Below are positions 18,320 to 28,977 of a DNA stretch of 64,000 bases, piece by piece. Made by a program: the position numbers and the translations under genes. Under the pieces are notes generated by a model that saw only the letters and a program-made list of their open reading frames with translations, was not told the DNA's origin and ran no database searches. This DNA is from Saccharospirillum salsuginis (lineage in GTDB: Bacteria > Pseudomonadota > Gammaproteobacteria > Pseudomonadales > Natronospirillaceae). Each line of letters opens with the position of its first letter. Positions within the stretch are counted from its first letter, which is position 1. The DNA lies in contig NZ_BMXR01000001.1 of assembly GCF_014651855.1 (NCBI RefSeq), forward strand, positions 186,001 through 250,000, given 5' to 3'.

Positions 18320-18346
18320 ATTAGAAGAGGCGGACAGAGTTGTCAA
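18320..18346 (-). promoter_or_regulatory. Candidate sigma70-like promoter for the eCIS operon
   Basis: On the minus strand TTGACA (18341-18346) is followed, after 15 bp, by TCTAAT (18320-18325). Spacing is shorter than the optimal 17 bp. The site is in the only sizeable gap upstream of the sheath gene, giving a leader of about 240 nt. Confidence 0.35.
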
Positions 18347-18404
18347 AAATTTTTCGTGGAAGTGTGACGCAGGCGAGGTTTTATGGGTTGACTGTTCGGT
18401 CAGC

Positions 18405-18425
18405 GAGGGTGGCGGAACCACCCTC
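18405..18425 (-). terminator. Hairpin after glnS
   Basis: GAGGGTGG and CCACCCTC form a perfect 8-bp stem with a 5-nt loop, 15 nt beyond the glnS stop. No T-run follows on the minus strand, so it may act as a Rho-type or transcript-end hairpin rather than a classical terminator. Confidence 0.4.
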
Positions 18426-18439
18426 GATCAGACGACTTA

Positions 18440-20110
<1,671 letters not shown>

Positions 20111-20171
20111 TTAATGGTGGCTCCATTTGCGGTCTTAGTCTGGTTGAAAGTCAGTGGCTTAACCCGCGATT

Positions 20172-20288
20172 GGTGTCGGGGGATACTCCCTCGGGGTCGC
20201 GCGGAACGCCGCCCGCTCAACCCGTCCATGGGGGCTTGGCGGCAGCATCCTTGCTGCCGACATCCCCGAGTGAGTATCCCCCGACACC
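20172..20288 (-). repeat. Class A hairpin repeat, copy 5
   Basis: The arms GGTGTCGGGGGATACTCCCTC and GAGTGAGTATCCCCCGACACC pair with one mismatch. The core is the longer form, with CGCGCGGAACGCCGCCCGC inserted before CAACCCGTCCATGGGGGCTTG. It lies in the glnS 5' gap (20111-20560). Confidence 0.87.
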
Positions 20289-20332
20289 ACTCGCTAGCCC
20301 TGGCAGGTCAATTCAAGTGTGGTCATTTGGTC

Positions 20333-20368
20333 CCCTCTCCCGCTGGCGGGAGAGAGTTAGGGAGAGGG
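20333..20368. repeat. Class D short palindromic repeat
   Basis: CCCTCTCCC and GGGAGAGGG flank an inner GCTGGC/GGGAGAG hairpin. The form CCCTCTCCCGCTGGCGGGAG is a common intergenic repeat in Gammaproteobacteria. It is 45 bp from class A copy 5. Confidence 0.65.
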
Positions 20369-20560
20369 TGGAGCGCCAATGGCGCTAAAACCCGGCCATC
20401 CCGGCTTTTCTCCAAAATGGAAAAAAGGATGTTTTGTCTAAATGCGTCTTCGGCAAACCCGATCAAGCCGGGTGGTTGCAAGATTATGCTATGAACCGGC
20501 GATTATACCGGTTCTGACCCCGCTGAGTAGAGCTGGCGGGGCCTGTGTTGGATTACCGTG

Positions 20561-21979
20561 TCAATTCACGGTGCCAGTCGCCTCACTGCGCCACTGGTCC
20601 CACGCCTCAAGAACCGGGTCAGCGGCCCAGATCTGGGGGTTGGAGGGGTCGTGGCCTTCGTTGGTTTCGCGCTGGGTGACGGCGGTCTTGGCGTCCGCGA
20701 AGACGGCGTCGAGGGGTTTGTCGAGGGTGAAGGCGGTTTCGAAGAAGGCGCGGCCAAAGTAAGTCATGGTCTCTTCGTTCGAGCAGCCGAACGAGGGGCG
20801 GTCCGCCGCGGCGGCGGTGATGATGACGGTATCGTCCCGGCTCAGTTCGGGAACGAAGCCGCCGGAGTAGCAGGCGGAGATGACGACGACCTTGTTCTGG
20901 GGCGCTTCGCTGAGGATGCGGTCGAGTTCCTCGGGGTCGATCCCCGGCAGGGTGAGGTTCGAGTTGAAGTCGACGGACAGTTCGTGCTCCGGACTGCCGT
21001 GGCTGGTGAGGTAGAGGAAAATCAGGTCTTCCTCGCCCAGGCGTTTGCCGAGGGTGCGGACAAAGTGGCGCAGGCTGGTCTCGGTGGCGAGCGGGAAGTT
21101 GTCGTCGTCCTGCAATTCGTTGGCGAGCGTGACCAGTCGGCCATCGAAGGCGGGCATGTCGGTGAGTTGAGCGTCGATGGTTTCCACCTCGGTACGAAAC
21201 ACCGTCTCGGCGTTACTCAACGCCGCCAGCACGGTATACACCTCGGCCGTGTCCGGCGTTTGCTCCACCAGCCGCTTCAACTGCTCATCCACCAAGGTCC
21301 GCTGGGTATAGAGCGCCCGTTCCAGGCGTTCCTGCTGCTCCGCCCAGTCCCGTTCGTAGGCCGCCTGCCCGTCCTCACCGACGAATTCCCCGTATTCGAA
21401 CTCACCGGCCAACACCGCACCCTCGACCGGCGTCATACGCCCTTCCCCGTGCGGCTGCCAACCGCGTAATTCGCCCTCGTAAACCGAGCCATCGCTGTAA
21501 GTGATCGTCCCCTTCGGCAAGCGATCCTGAACAAAATCGCCTTCATAAACGGTTCCATCCGAGGTCGTCATCCGCCCCTCACCGTTCATCTCGCCTTCCT
21601 CGAACCGACCCTCGTACACCGTCCGGTTCCGAAACGTCAGTTGGCCTTCCCCGTGAAACCGCCGCTTCTCGAACTCCCCTTCGTAACTCTCACCGTCGGG
21701 AAAATGCAGCACCCCCCGAACCCACTGCCCATCGCGGTACTCCCCCTGAAACACGCGACCATCCAGTAAAGTCTCAGTGCCCTCGCCATGCTTCAACCCC
21801 CGTTTGAACTCACCGACATAGTAAGTCCCATCCGGCCAATCGATGCGCCCTTCCCCATGCATCCGATCGTTTTTCACCTCGCCCTCGTACTGGCCACCAT
21901 CGGGTGTCACCAGGGATGCAGCGGATACGGAACCCATCAAAACCAGGGCAAGCAACGTGGAAAGGTACTTTAGAACCAA
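20561..21979 (-). CDS. Secreted MORN-repeat protein with C-terminal peptidase C13 (caspase-fold) domain
   Basis: The 472-residue protein starts with TTG at 21979, with AAGGA about 9 nt upstream, and has a clear signal peptide (LLALVLMGSVSA then cleavage). Residues about 28-210 contain eight MORN repeats (YEGEVKNDRMHGEGRI, YYVGEFKRGLKHGEGT and so on). After a helical linker, residues 290-470 resemble peptidase C13: YLTSHGSP supplies the histidine and VVISACYSGGF the cysteine. It probably acts in the periplasm or at the membrane as a cysteine protease presented by the MORN spiral. It stands alone, without a partner gene. Confidence 0.85.
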   Translation of the reverse strand: MVLKYLSTLLALVLMGSVSAASLVTPDGGQYEGEVKNDRMHGEGRIDWPDGTYYVGEFKRGLKHGEGTETLLDGRVFQGEYRDGQWVRGVLHFPDGESYEGEFEKRRFHGEGQLTFRNRTVYEGRFEEGEMNGEGRMTTSDGTVYEGDFVQDRLPKGTITYSDGSVYEGELRGWQPHGEGRMTPVEGAVLAGEFEYGEFVGEDGQAAYERDWAEQQERLERALYTQRTLVDEQLKRLVEQTPDTAEVYTVLAALSNAETVFRTEVETIDAQLTDMPAFDGRLVTLANELQDDDNFPLATETSLRHFVRTLGKRLGEEDLIFLYLTSHGSPEHELSVDFNSNLTLPGIDPEELDRILSEAPQNKVVVISACYSGGFVPELSRDDTVIITAAAADRPSFGCSNEETMTYFGRAFFETAFTLDKPLDAVFADAKTAVTQRETNEGHDPSNPQIWAADPVLEAWDQWRSEATGTVN

Positions 21980-22144
21980 GGGGATATTCCTTTGTCAGAG
22001 GGTCGGGAACCCGATTGTAACGAGGGCAATGAGAGTTAGCGAATGAAGCCAAATGTACTGATTATCCAACATGGCAGGGTAAGCGACGCATGCCCGTTAT
22101 TCGGATAACCCATATTGCGGTGGCTACCAGGACTAGCGACTGAT

Positions 22145-22239
22145 GCGGGGTGTTCTCATCCGGGGGTGTGCGAGGCATGGATGCCGAGGTCAAGCCCCCA
22201 TGGATGGGTACACGGCGACCCCGGATGAGCACACCCCGC
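22145..22239 (+). repeat. Class A hairpin repeat, copy 6
   Basis: The arms GCGGGGTGTTCTCATCCG and CGGATGAGCACACCCCGC pair with one mismatch. The core is CAAGCCCCCATGGATGGGTA. The gap 21980-22338 contains this copy and the presumed topB promoter, for which I see no clear boxes. Confidence 0.87.
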
Positions 22240-22338
22240 AGCAGGCGCGGATTCAAGGCAACCAACCTACCCAAACAAGGGTTGATTCAACCACAACATC
22301 CAATTACTGTACATCCATACAGAAACCACCTCATCATC

Positions 22339-24291
22339 ATGCGTTTATTCATTGCCGAGAAACCCAGTCTGGCCAGGGCCATCGCCGACGCCCTCCCCGG
22401 CCCCAAGCAAAAAGCCGACGGCCACATCAAAGCCGGCGACGACACCGTCACCTGGTGCATCGGCCACCTCCTCGAACAAGCCGAACCGGACGCCTACAAC
22501 CCCGCGTTCAAACAATGGTCCCACGACCATCTGCCCATTATTCCCGACCAGTGGCAATGGGTGCCCAAATCGAAAACCCGAGGCCAGCTCAGCGTATTGC
22601 GCAAACTGGTCAAAAGCGCCGACCGGATCGTCCATGCCGGCGACCCCGACCGCGAAGGTCAGTTGCTGGTCGACGAAGTCATCGACTACCTCAAAGTACC
22701 CAAGGCCAAGAAAGCCAGCATGCAGCGCTGCCTGATTGCCGACCTCAATCCCTCGGCCGTCAAGCGCTCCCTCGCCAACCTCAAACCCAACGCGGACTAC
22801 AGGGCACTGTCCACATCGGCCCTCGCCCGGGCCCGCGCCGACTGGCTATACGGCATGAACCTGACCCGCGCCTTCACGCTGCAGGGCCAAACCGTCGGCT
22901 ATCGGGGTGTGCTCTCGGTCGGCCGCGTGCAGACGCCAGTGCTTGGCCTTGTGGTAAGGCGCGACGAAGCCATCGACGCCTTTGTCAGCCAGCCCTACTT
23001 CGACGTCTGGGCCAACCTGGAAACCGAAAAAGGCGACCACTTCAAGGCGAAATGGGAGCCAAGCGAAGCCTGCGAACCCTGGCTCGACGAACACCGCCGC
23101 AACCTGTCATTGCCACTGGCGAAAAACGTCGTCCAGCGCATCTCCAACCAGCCGGCCCAGGTCGAAGACTGCAACCGCCAGACCAAGCGGCAAGCACCGC
23201 CGCTACCGCATTCGTTGTCCAGCCTGCAAATGGAAGCCAACCGTGTATTCGGTCTCGGCGCCCAACAGGTCCTGGACCTCTGCCAGAGTCTGTACGAGAC
23301 CCACAAGGCCATCACCTACCCGCGTTCCGACAGCCGACATTTGCCGCAAGAGCATTTTGCCGAGGCGCCCAAAATCCTGACATCCGTAAAAAACAGCCTG
23401 CTGCAATTGGGTGAAACCGGCGCGGAAGCCGCCTGGCCAACACTGGACCAGAGCCGCAAGAGCAAGGCCTGGAACGACGCCAAGGTCGGTGCCCACCACG
23501 CCATCATCCCGACCGAGCGGGTCGTTCAGCGGCTGAATCCACAGGAAAAGCAAGTCTATTGGCTGGTCAGCCGCGCCTATCTCACCCAGTTCATGCCACC
23601 CTGGATTCGCCGTGAGACGGACGCCACCATCACCATCGCCGGCGGCACCTTCAAGGCCAGGGACAGCCAGACCCAGGACCCGGGCTGGAAGGTGCTTTAC
23701 CCCAGCCGTGCCAAAAAAGAGGAAGAACCAACCCCACCGCTACCGCCGTTGGAGAATGGCCAGCCACTGCGCTCGCATCAGGGCGAGATCGTCGAGAAAC
23801 ACACCTCGCCACCCAAGCCGTTTACCGAAGCCACGCTCCTGGCCGCCATGACCGGCATCGCCCGCTTCGTGAAAGACCCGGCCCTGAAAGCCGTGCTCAA
23901 AGACACCGACGGTCTCGGCACCGAAGCCACCCGGGCCGGCATCATCGAGCTGTTGTTCAAACGGGGGTTTCTCAAACGCGAGGCCAAGAACATTCGCAGC
24001 ACCGAGGCCGGCCGTGCCATCATCCAGGCGCTGCCGGACGCCCTGACCGAACCGGACCGCACCGCACGCTGGGAATCCCTGCTCGCCGACATCGCCGGGC
24101 AGAAAGCGCGCTATGAGGATTTGATGCAACCACTGGTAGCTGAACTCGGGGAACTGACCGGCCGGTTTCGGCAACTGGTTCCCTCGGGCTTGAAGGGGCT
24201 GCCGGCGACTGGAAAAGCGGGCGGGCGGCGCAAAGGTCGAAAAAAAGGCGGTTACACCAAGCGCAAAAGAACGGCCGCCACTTCATCGTGA
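22339..24291 (+). CDS. topB: DNA topoisomerase III
   Basis: From the ATG at 22339 the protein has 650 residues, matching E. coli TopB (653). The open frame reaches back to 22150, but that extension translates a hairpin repeat. The Toprim domain opens MRLFIAEKPSLARAIADALP and has the acidic motif GDPDREGQ at 101-108. The active-site tyrosine is Tyr327 in ITYPRSDSRHLP. The C-terminus is Lys/Arg rich (GGRRKGRKKGGYTKRKR), likely binding DNA. It is a type IA topoisomerase that decatenates and relaxes single-strand regions. The following ABM gene is 19 nt away. Confidence 0.95.
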   Translation: MRLFIAEKPSLARAIADALPGPKQKADGHIKAGDDTVTWCIGHLLEQAEPDAYNPAFKQWSHDHLPIIPDQWQWVPKSKTRGQLSVLRKLVKSADRIVHAGDPDREGQLLVDEVIDYLKVPKAKKASMQRCLIADLNPSAVKRSLANLKPNADYRALSTSALARARADWLYGMNLTRAFTLQGQTVGYRGVLSVGRVQTPVLGLVVRRDEAIDAFVSQPYFDVWANLETEKGDHFKAKWEPSEACEPWLDEHRRNLSLPLAKNVVQRISNQPAQVEDCNRQTKRQAPPLPHSLSSLQMEANRVFGLGAQQVLDLCQSLYETHKAITYPRSDSRHLPQEHFAEAPKILTSVKNSLLQLGETGAEAAWPTLDQSRKSKAWNDAKVGAHHAIIPTERVVQRLNPQEKQVYWLVSRAYLTQFMPPWIRRETDATITIAGGTFKARDSQTQDPGWKVLYPSRAKKEEEPTPPLPPLENGQPLRSHQGEIVEKHTSPPKPFTEATLLAAMTGIARFVKDPALKAVLKDTDGLGTEATRAGIIELLFKRGFLKREAKNIRSTEAGRAIIQALPDALTEPDRTARWESLLADIAGQKARYEDLMQPLVAELGELTGRFRQLVPSGLKGLPATGKAGGRRKGRKKGGYTKRKRTAATSS

Positions 24292-24310
24292 TCGAACTCA
24301 GGAGGAACGC

Positions 24311-24631
24311 ATGGCGATCAAACGCATCTGGCACGGCTGGACGACCCGGGACAACGCGGACAAATACCAGTCTGTTCTGCTCAATGAGGTGATTCCCGGC
24401 ATCGAAGCCAAACAGATCACCGGCTTCCGGAAAATCGAAGTACTGCGAAAGGACAATGGTGAAGAGATCGAATTCGTGACCATCATGACCTTCGATTCCC
24501 TGCAAAATGTGAAAGACTTCCAGGGTGAAGACTACACTCGTTGCTATGTACCGGATGTCGCCCAGGCGGTATTGAAACGCTGGGATCAGCATTCCACCCA
24601 TTACGACGCCATCGACACGCGAGATTTTTAA
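24311..24631 (+). CDS. Small ABM-type (dimeric alpha-beta barrel) protein
   Basis: The 106-residue protein has CAGGAGGAACGC in front of its ATG, a strong ribosome site. The pattern MAIKRIWHGWTTRDNADKYQSVL, then GFRKIEVLRKD and VTIMTFDSLQNVKDFQGEDY, matches short antibiotic-biosynthesis-monooxygenase-like proteins of the dimeric ferredoxin fold. Function is unknown. Related proteins act as small oxidoreductases or degradation enzymes, but no catalytic residue is certain here. It lies 17 nt before qorA, so it is probably co-transcribed with that quinone reductase. Confidence 0.72.
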   Translation: MAIKRIWHGWTTRDNADKYQSVLLNEVIPGIEAKQITGFRKIEVLRKDNGEEIEFVTIMTFDSLQNVKDFQGEDYTRCYVPDVAQAVLKRWDQHSTHYDAIDTRDF

Positions 24632-24648
24632 CGAACAGGAGCCCAACC

Positions 24649-25623
24649 ATGACACACGCGATTCGCATTCACGAACCCGGCGGACCAGAAAACCTCCGTT
24701 GGGACGAAGTCGACATCGGCGAACCCGGCCCGGGCCAGGTACGGCTGAAACAGAACGCCGTTGGCCTGAACTACATCGACGTCTACATGCGCACCGGCCT
24801 CTACCCGATGCCGGAATACCCCGCCACGCTCGGTATGGAAGCGGCCGGCACCGTCGAGACCATTGGTGACGGCGTCACCCATCTGAAAGCCGGCGACCGG
24901 GTGGCCTACCCGATGACTCCCGGTGCATACGCCGAAGCACGACTGATCGACGCCGAAAAGCTGGTCAAACTGCCGGACGAGATCGACGATCGAACCGCGG
25001 CGGCGATGATGCTGAAAGGGCTGACCGCGCACTATCTGTTATTCCGCACCTACCCGGTGAAGTCCGGCGACACCATTCTGGTGTATGCCGCCGCCGGCGG
25101 GGTTGGCCTGCTGCTGTGCCAATGGGCCAAGCATCTGGGTGCGACCGTAATCGGCTGTGTCGGATCGGAAGACAAAGCCAAACTGGCTCAGGCAAATGGC
25201 TGCGACCACATCATCTACTACAACCGGGAGAACATCGCCGAACGGGTGCGGGAACTGACCCATGGCGAAGGCGTCGCCGTGGCGTACGATTCGATCGGCA
25301 AGGACACCTTCGAGGCCTCGCTGGACTCACTGCGGCCGTTCGGCGTACTCGCTTCGTACGGCAACGCCACCGGCCCGGTGGAACCGTTCAGCCCGGCTAT
25401 TCTGGCGCCGAAAGGGTCGTTGTATGTGACGCGGCCGACCCTGGCGACGCACGTGGCGACGCGGGCCTTGTTGGAGGAAGGAGCGAACCGTTTGTTCGAG
25501 GCTGTGCGGTCCGGTGTGTTGAAGATTAATGTGAATCAAACCTATGCGTTGAAGGATACCGCGCAGGCACATCGAGATTTGGAGGCACGCAAAACAACCG
25601 GCTCGACCGTGTTGTTGCCGTAG
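24649..25623 (+). CDS. qorA: NADPH:quinone oxidoreductase
   Basis: The 324-residue protein starts at the ATG at 24649, with ACAGGAG 8 nt upstream. The longer open frame from 24541 overlaps the previous gene and is not needed. GLNYIDVYMRTGLYP and LGMEAAGTVETIGDGV are the quinone-reductase family's N-terminal patterns, and YAAAGGVGLLLCQWAKHLGA is the nucleotide-binding Rossmann loop. It lacks the zinc ligands of alcohol dehydrogenases, as expected for this family. It reduces quinones with NADPH in the cytoplasm, giving semiquinone or hydroquinone. It is likely co-transcribed with the ABM gene. Confidence 0.92.
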   Translation: MTHAIRIHEPGGPENLRWDEVDIGEPGPGQVRLKQNAVGLNYIDVYMRTGLYPMPEYPATLGMEAAGTVETIGDGVTHLKAGDRVAYPMTPGAYAEARLIDAEKLVKLPDEIDDRTAAAMMLKGLTAHYLLFRTYPVKSGDTILVYAAAGGVGLLLCQWAKHLGATVIGCVGSEDKAKLAQANGCDHIIYYNRENIAERVRELTHGEGVAVAYDSIGKDTFEASLDSLRPFGVLASYGNATGPVEPFSPAILAPKGSLYVTRPTLATHVATRALLEEGANRLFEAVRSGVLKINVNQTYALKDTAQAHRDLEARKTTGSTVLLP

Positions 25624-25633
25624 CCCCGCAAAT

Positions 25634-25749
25634 GTAGGGCAGAAGAGCCCGAAGGGCGTTATCTGCCGCTGGAAGAATAATGTGCCGAAATTTGCTCCAT
25701 CGGCACATTCTTAACGGCAGATTACGCCCTTCGGGCTCTTCTGCCCTAC
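25634..25749. repeat. Class B palindromic repeat, copy 2
   Basis: GTAGGGCAGAAGAGCCCGAA and its complement end the element, with nested inner boxes ATCTGCCG/CGGCAGAT and a long inner palindrome centred on TGTGCCGA/TCGGCACA. It lies between convergent qorA and the GH3 gene and may end both transcripts. Confidence 0.87.
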
Positions 25750-25758
25750 TCCCCTTCA

Positions 25759-28002
25759 TCACCCCTGTGGTATCTGAACCTCCATGCCGTCAGGGTTCAA
25801 CTTCTGCCACGCCTCTTCCAAATCGGCTTTAACCTTCTCGGCTTCGGCCTCCGAATACCCCATGTGCGGAATGAACTGCAACAATTGCGGAATCGGGAAG
25901 CCGAGCGCGATGCCGTACATGGGATGGTCCTGTTCGAACTTCATCCGTTCGAAGATCGGTTGCAGGATGTCCGCAGTCCGGTCATCCGCCAGCCAGTCCT
26001 GAACGGTATCGTTGAGGGTCGGCAGGATGCGCACTTCGGTGTCGGATTCGACTTCGATGCGATGGGTCAGCCGGATGTCGCGTGACGAGACACCCACCCG
26101 CAACTCGAATTCACCACTTTCAACGGCCCAGCGACCCAGATGGGGCACATAGTAGGCAAAGGCATGCTCATCGAGGGTGAGTGTGACTTCTCGCTGTTCG
26201 CCCGGTGCCAACGTCACTTTCGCACAGGCCTTCAACTCATGTTCGGGGCGTCGGTAAGTGCTCGCTTCGTCGTGAACGTAGAGCTGGACGACCTCGGCAC
26301 CTTCCCGGTCGCCGACATTGGTGACCCTGACCCGGGCGTGTCGTTGTTCCGCGTCGTAAGTGAGGTCCGACAGTTCGAACCGGGTGTAGCTCAGGCCGTG
26401 TCCGAAGGGGTACTGAACGGGCAAGGTTTTGGTGTCGTAATAGCGATACCCCGTGAACAGCCCTTCGGAATAGTGGACCGTGTCTTTCGAGCCGGGAAAG
26501 GTCTCATACGTCGGGTTGTGTTCGAGCCGGACCGGGAAGGTCTCGCTGAGCTTTCCGGACGGACTGACCTCGCCGAAGAGAACCCTGGCCAATGCCTCGC
26601 CACCGCCTTCGCCGGGCAACCAGGCCTGAATCATGGCCGGGGTGTGCGCTTCGAACTGCCGGGTTTCGACAGCCGAGCCGCTGTGCACCACCACCACCAG
26701 GTTGGGGTTGGCCCGGGCCACGGCCTCGATCAGCTGCAGATGATCCGGCGCCAGTTTCATATCGGCCCGGTCGAACCCTTCGCTTTCCATCGAATCGGTG
26801 GTACCGGTCAGCAGGACGACCTTGTCGACGATTTCGGCCAACGCCACGGCTTCGCCCAGTTCCTCCTCGGTGACTTCGGTGCCGGTATAACCGGTGGCCC
26901 ACTGGACGGTGGTGCGCTCGCCCACGGCGGTGAACGCATCGACCAGATGGCGCGGTGTCATGTGGGAGCTGCCGCCACCCTGGAAACGCGGTAAATGGGC
27001 GAATTCACCGATGACGCCGACGGATTCTTCAGTGGACAGCGGCAACAGGCTGTTGTCGTTCTTGAGCAGGACCATGCTCTCGGTCGCGACCCGGACCGCC
27101 AGTTCGTGGTGGCGATCCCAATCCGGGTGGGCGTCGCGACGTTCTTCAACGCAGCGCTGAATCAGTTTCAGTACATTCAGGGCCCGTTCGTTCAATGCGA
27201 CTTCTGTCATCAGGCCGCTGTCCAGGGCAGCGATCAGCTCCTGGTCGCGCAGGCCCGGTCCGGGCATTTCCAGGTCGAGGCCGTTGGCGTGGGCGCTGAC
27301 CTTGTCTTTCACGGCGACCCAGTCGGACATGACCAGGCCGTCGAACTGCAACTGGTCGCGCAGGATGCGGTGCAGCAAGTCCGGGGACTGGCAGGCGTGC
27401 ACGCCGTTGACGGCATTGTAGGCCCCCATGACGGTCCAAGGTCTGGCTTCGCGAATCGCCTTGGCGAAGGGTTCGACGTAAAGCTCCTGCAGAGTGCGCT
27501 CATCGATCTCGGCGTTGATCAGGAAACGGCGGGTTTCCTGCTCGTTACCGGCGAAGTGTTTGATGCAGGCGCCGACGCCGCGCGATTGCAGGCCCCGGAC
27601 AAAGGCGGTGGCCATGGCGCCGGTGAGAAAGGGGTCTTCGGAGAAGTATTCGAAGTTACGCCCGCCCAAGGGGGTGCGTTTGCCGTTCAAACCGGGGCCG
27701 AGCAGGACGGAGACGCCCATGGATTGGCATTCGTCGCCCATGGCGGCGGCGGCCTGTTCGATCAGGTCCGGGTTCCAGGTGGCTGCCATGGCGGCTTCGA
27801 CGGGGAAGACGGTGGCTGGCCGGGCACTGCCATCGAGGGCCTGAGAGTCGCTGAGGCGGACGCCGTGGGGACCGTCGGTCAGGGTGACCTCGGGGATGTT
27901 CAGTCGTTCGATACCGTGCAGGTGCCAGGCATCGGCGCCGCACAGCAGGCGGACTTTTTCGTCCCGGGTGAGTTGGTCCAATACGGCTTGAGGGTCAAAC
28001 AC
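25759..28002 (-). CDS. Glycoside hydrolase family 3 beta-glucosidase
   Basis: The 747-residue protein has the GH3 N-terminal barrel (TLTDGPHGVRL about 41-50, GPGLNGKRTPLGGRNFEYFSEDP about 102-124). The catalytic nucleophile is Asp227 in VMSDWVAV. The C-terminal alpha/beta sandwich has GGGSSHMTPRHLVDAF, and a fibronectin-III-like domain follows (YDAEQRHARVRVTNVGDREGAEVVQLYV). No signal peptide is seen, so it is cytoplasmic and acts on imported oligosaccharides. There is no sugar transporter beside it, so substrate cannot be named. The acid/base residue is not certain from inspection. Confidence 0.93.
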   Translation of the reverse strand: MFDPQAVLDQLTRDEKVRLLCGADAWHLHGIERLNIPEVTLTDGPHGVRLSDSQALDGSARPATVFPVEAAMAATWNPDLIEQAAAAMGDECQSMGVSVLLGPGLNGKRTPLGGRNFEYFSEDPFLTGAMATAFVRGLQSRGVGACIKHFAGNEQETRRFLINAEIDERTLQELYVEPFAKAIREARPWTVMGAYNAVNGVHACQSPDLLHRILRDQLQFDGLVMSDWVAVKDKVSAHANGLDLEMPGPGLRDQELIAALDSGLMTEVALNERALNVLKLIQRCVEERRDAHPDWDRHHELAVRVATESMVLLKNDNSLLPLSTEESVGVIGEFAHLPRFQGGGSSHMTPRHLVDAFTAVGERTTVQWATGYTGTEVTEEELGEAVALAEIVDKVVLLTGTTDSMESEGFDRADMKLAPDHLQLIEAVARANPNLVVVVHSGSAVETRQFEAHTPAMIQAWLPGEGGGEALARVLFGEVSPSGKLSETFPVRLEHNPTYETFPGSKDTVHYSEGLFTGYRYYDTKTLPVQYPFGHGLSYTRFELSDLTYDAEQRHARVRVTNVGDREGAEVVQLYVHDEASTYRRPEHELKACAKVTLAPGEQREVTLTLDEHAFAYYVPHLGRWAVESGEFELRVGVSSRDIRLTHRIEVESDTEVRILPTLNDTVQDWLADDRTADILQPIFERMKFEQDHPMYGIALGFPIPQLLQFIPHMGYSEAEAEKVKADLEEAWQKLNPDGMEVQIPQG

Positions 28003-28084
28003 GGCGCTACTCCTATCCAGTTGATGGCGGAATTGTAACCGGTTTCAGAGTGATACCCAATGTGTGGCTCGGTGGTAAAACCCG

Positions 28085-28226
28085 CACCGGCGACCAGGTA
28101 GACCTAATCGGGTGGTGCGACACATCGCTCGCCATGAACCCATCCATGGGGGCTTGACGGCAGCCATGCATGGCTGCCGACACCGAAGCGTCGGACCGCC
28201 CCGAATAGGAACACCCGGCACCCGAC
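28085..28226 (-). repeat. Class A hairpin repeat, copy 7 (decayed arms)
   Basis: The core CAACCCATCCATGGGGGCTTG with its CGGCAGCCATGCATGGCTGCCG hairpin is well kept, but the outer arms CCTAATCGGGTGGTGCGACA and TGTCCGACGC pair only partly. This copy lies 24 bp from the class E repeat in the 28003-28410 gap. Confidence 0.75.
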
Positions 28227-28274
28227 GCTAGCCAATTGTGGAGCCAGGCCTACTTGTGACCCAATAAAAGTCTC

Positions 28275-28386
28275 GTAGGGTGGGCACTGCCCACCATGGA
28301 CACATACCTAAACTCCGGATTTTCACCAAGCTTGACCGTAGATCGCGTGATGCATACTACGAACTGGTGGGCAATGCCCACCCTAC
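28275..28386. repeat. Class E palindromic repeat
   Basis: GTAGGGTGGGCACTGCCCACC and its complement (GGTGGGCAATGCCCACCCTAC) face each other around an internal segment of about 70 bp. Elements with this GTAGGGTGGGCA end are known, in my recollection, as common intergenic palindromes in Gammaproteobacteria. Confidence 0.75.
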
Positions 28387-28413
28387 CCGACTTCTCTCGT
28401 GCAGCTTTCCAGC

Positions 28414-28737
28414 TCAACTTTGAGACCGTGTAATCCGCTGACGCGCTTCGAGATAGTCCGGCATTTTGCCTTCATCCTCGTAACACGGATCGCCGTCCTC
28501 GATGCGGATGATCTTGGACCCGGGGACGTAGGGGATGCTGGATTCCACTTCCTGCAGAGCCGTGTGCAACAGGTCGGCCATCACCGTCTCGACCGGCTGT
28601 TCATACACCTCAGCCAGCGCTTCCAGTTTGGCCAAATCCGTTTTGCTGAGGCTGACGGGTGTGGACACCAACTCCCGAGCCTGCTGGCGCTTTTCTTCCC
28701 ATTCATTCAAGACGGAACTGAAACGACTGTTGGACAT
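28414..28737 (-). CDS. Small conserved protein of unknown function (pili-tip-annotated family)
   Basis: Starting at the ATG at 28737 it has 107 residues, chosen because AAGGAGG lies 5 nt upstream and the longer frame from 28785 has no ribosome site. The pattern FSSVLNEWEEKRQQAREL, then LSKTDLAKLEALAEVYEQP, TVMADLLHTALQEVESSIPYVPG and DGDPCYEDEG, resembles a Pseudomonas family annotated in databases as type 1 pili tip component. That label is doubtful, because no signal peptide or pilin feature is seen. The fold is probably helical with a short regulatory-type tail. It is followed by class E repeats downstream and class B upstream. Confidence 0.65.
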   Translation of the reverse strand: MSNSRFSSVLNEWEEKRQQARELVSTPVSLSKTDLAKLEALAEVYEQPVETVMADLLHTALQEVESSIPYVPGSKIIRIEDGDPCYEDEGKMPDYLEARQRITRSQS

Positions 28738-28856
28738 GCAAACCTCCTTAACAACACACGACAATGGATACGTGTTGATAAGCAAAGGTTAGTCCGGGGT
28801 TGGAAGGGGTTCCAATCAAGAGTGCGGGTTGGCGATGTAAATTCTGACGGACGACA

Positions 28857-28970
28857 GTAGGGCAGAAGAGCGACAGCGTTATCTGCCGGGGGAGAAGGCG
28901 GTGCCAGTGGCTCAACCACTGGCTCTGTATACTTTCCACGGCAGATAACGCTGTCGCTCTTCTGCCCTAC
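28857..28970. repeat. Class B palindromic repeat, copy 3
   Basis: The ends GTAGGGCAGAAGAGCGACAGCG and its complement are perfect, with the inner boxes TTATCTGCCG/CGGCAGATAA and a loop containing GCCAGTGGC/GCCACTGGC-like pairing. It ends 7 bp before the hutH stop and may serve as terminator for hutH. Confidence 0.87.
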
Positions 28971-28977
28971 AAACTGC

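Noticed and set aside
22150..22338. N-terminal extension of topB
   Set aside because: It translates class A copy 6. The conserved Toprim start is at 22339.
28260..28400. Possible insertion sequence
   Set aside because: There are terminal inverted repeats but no transposase, so it was classed as a non-coding palindrome.
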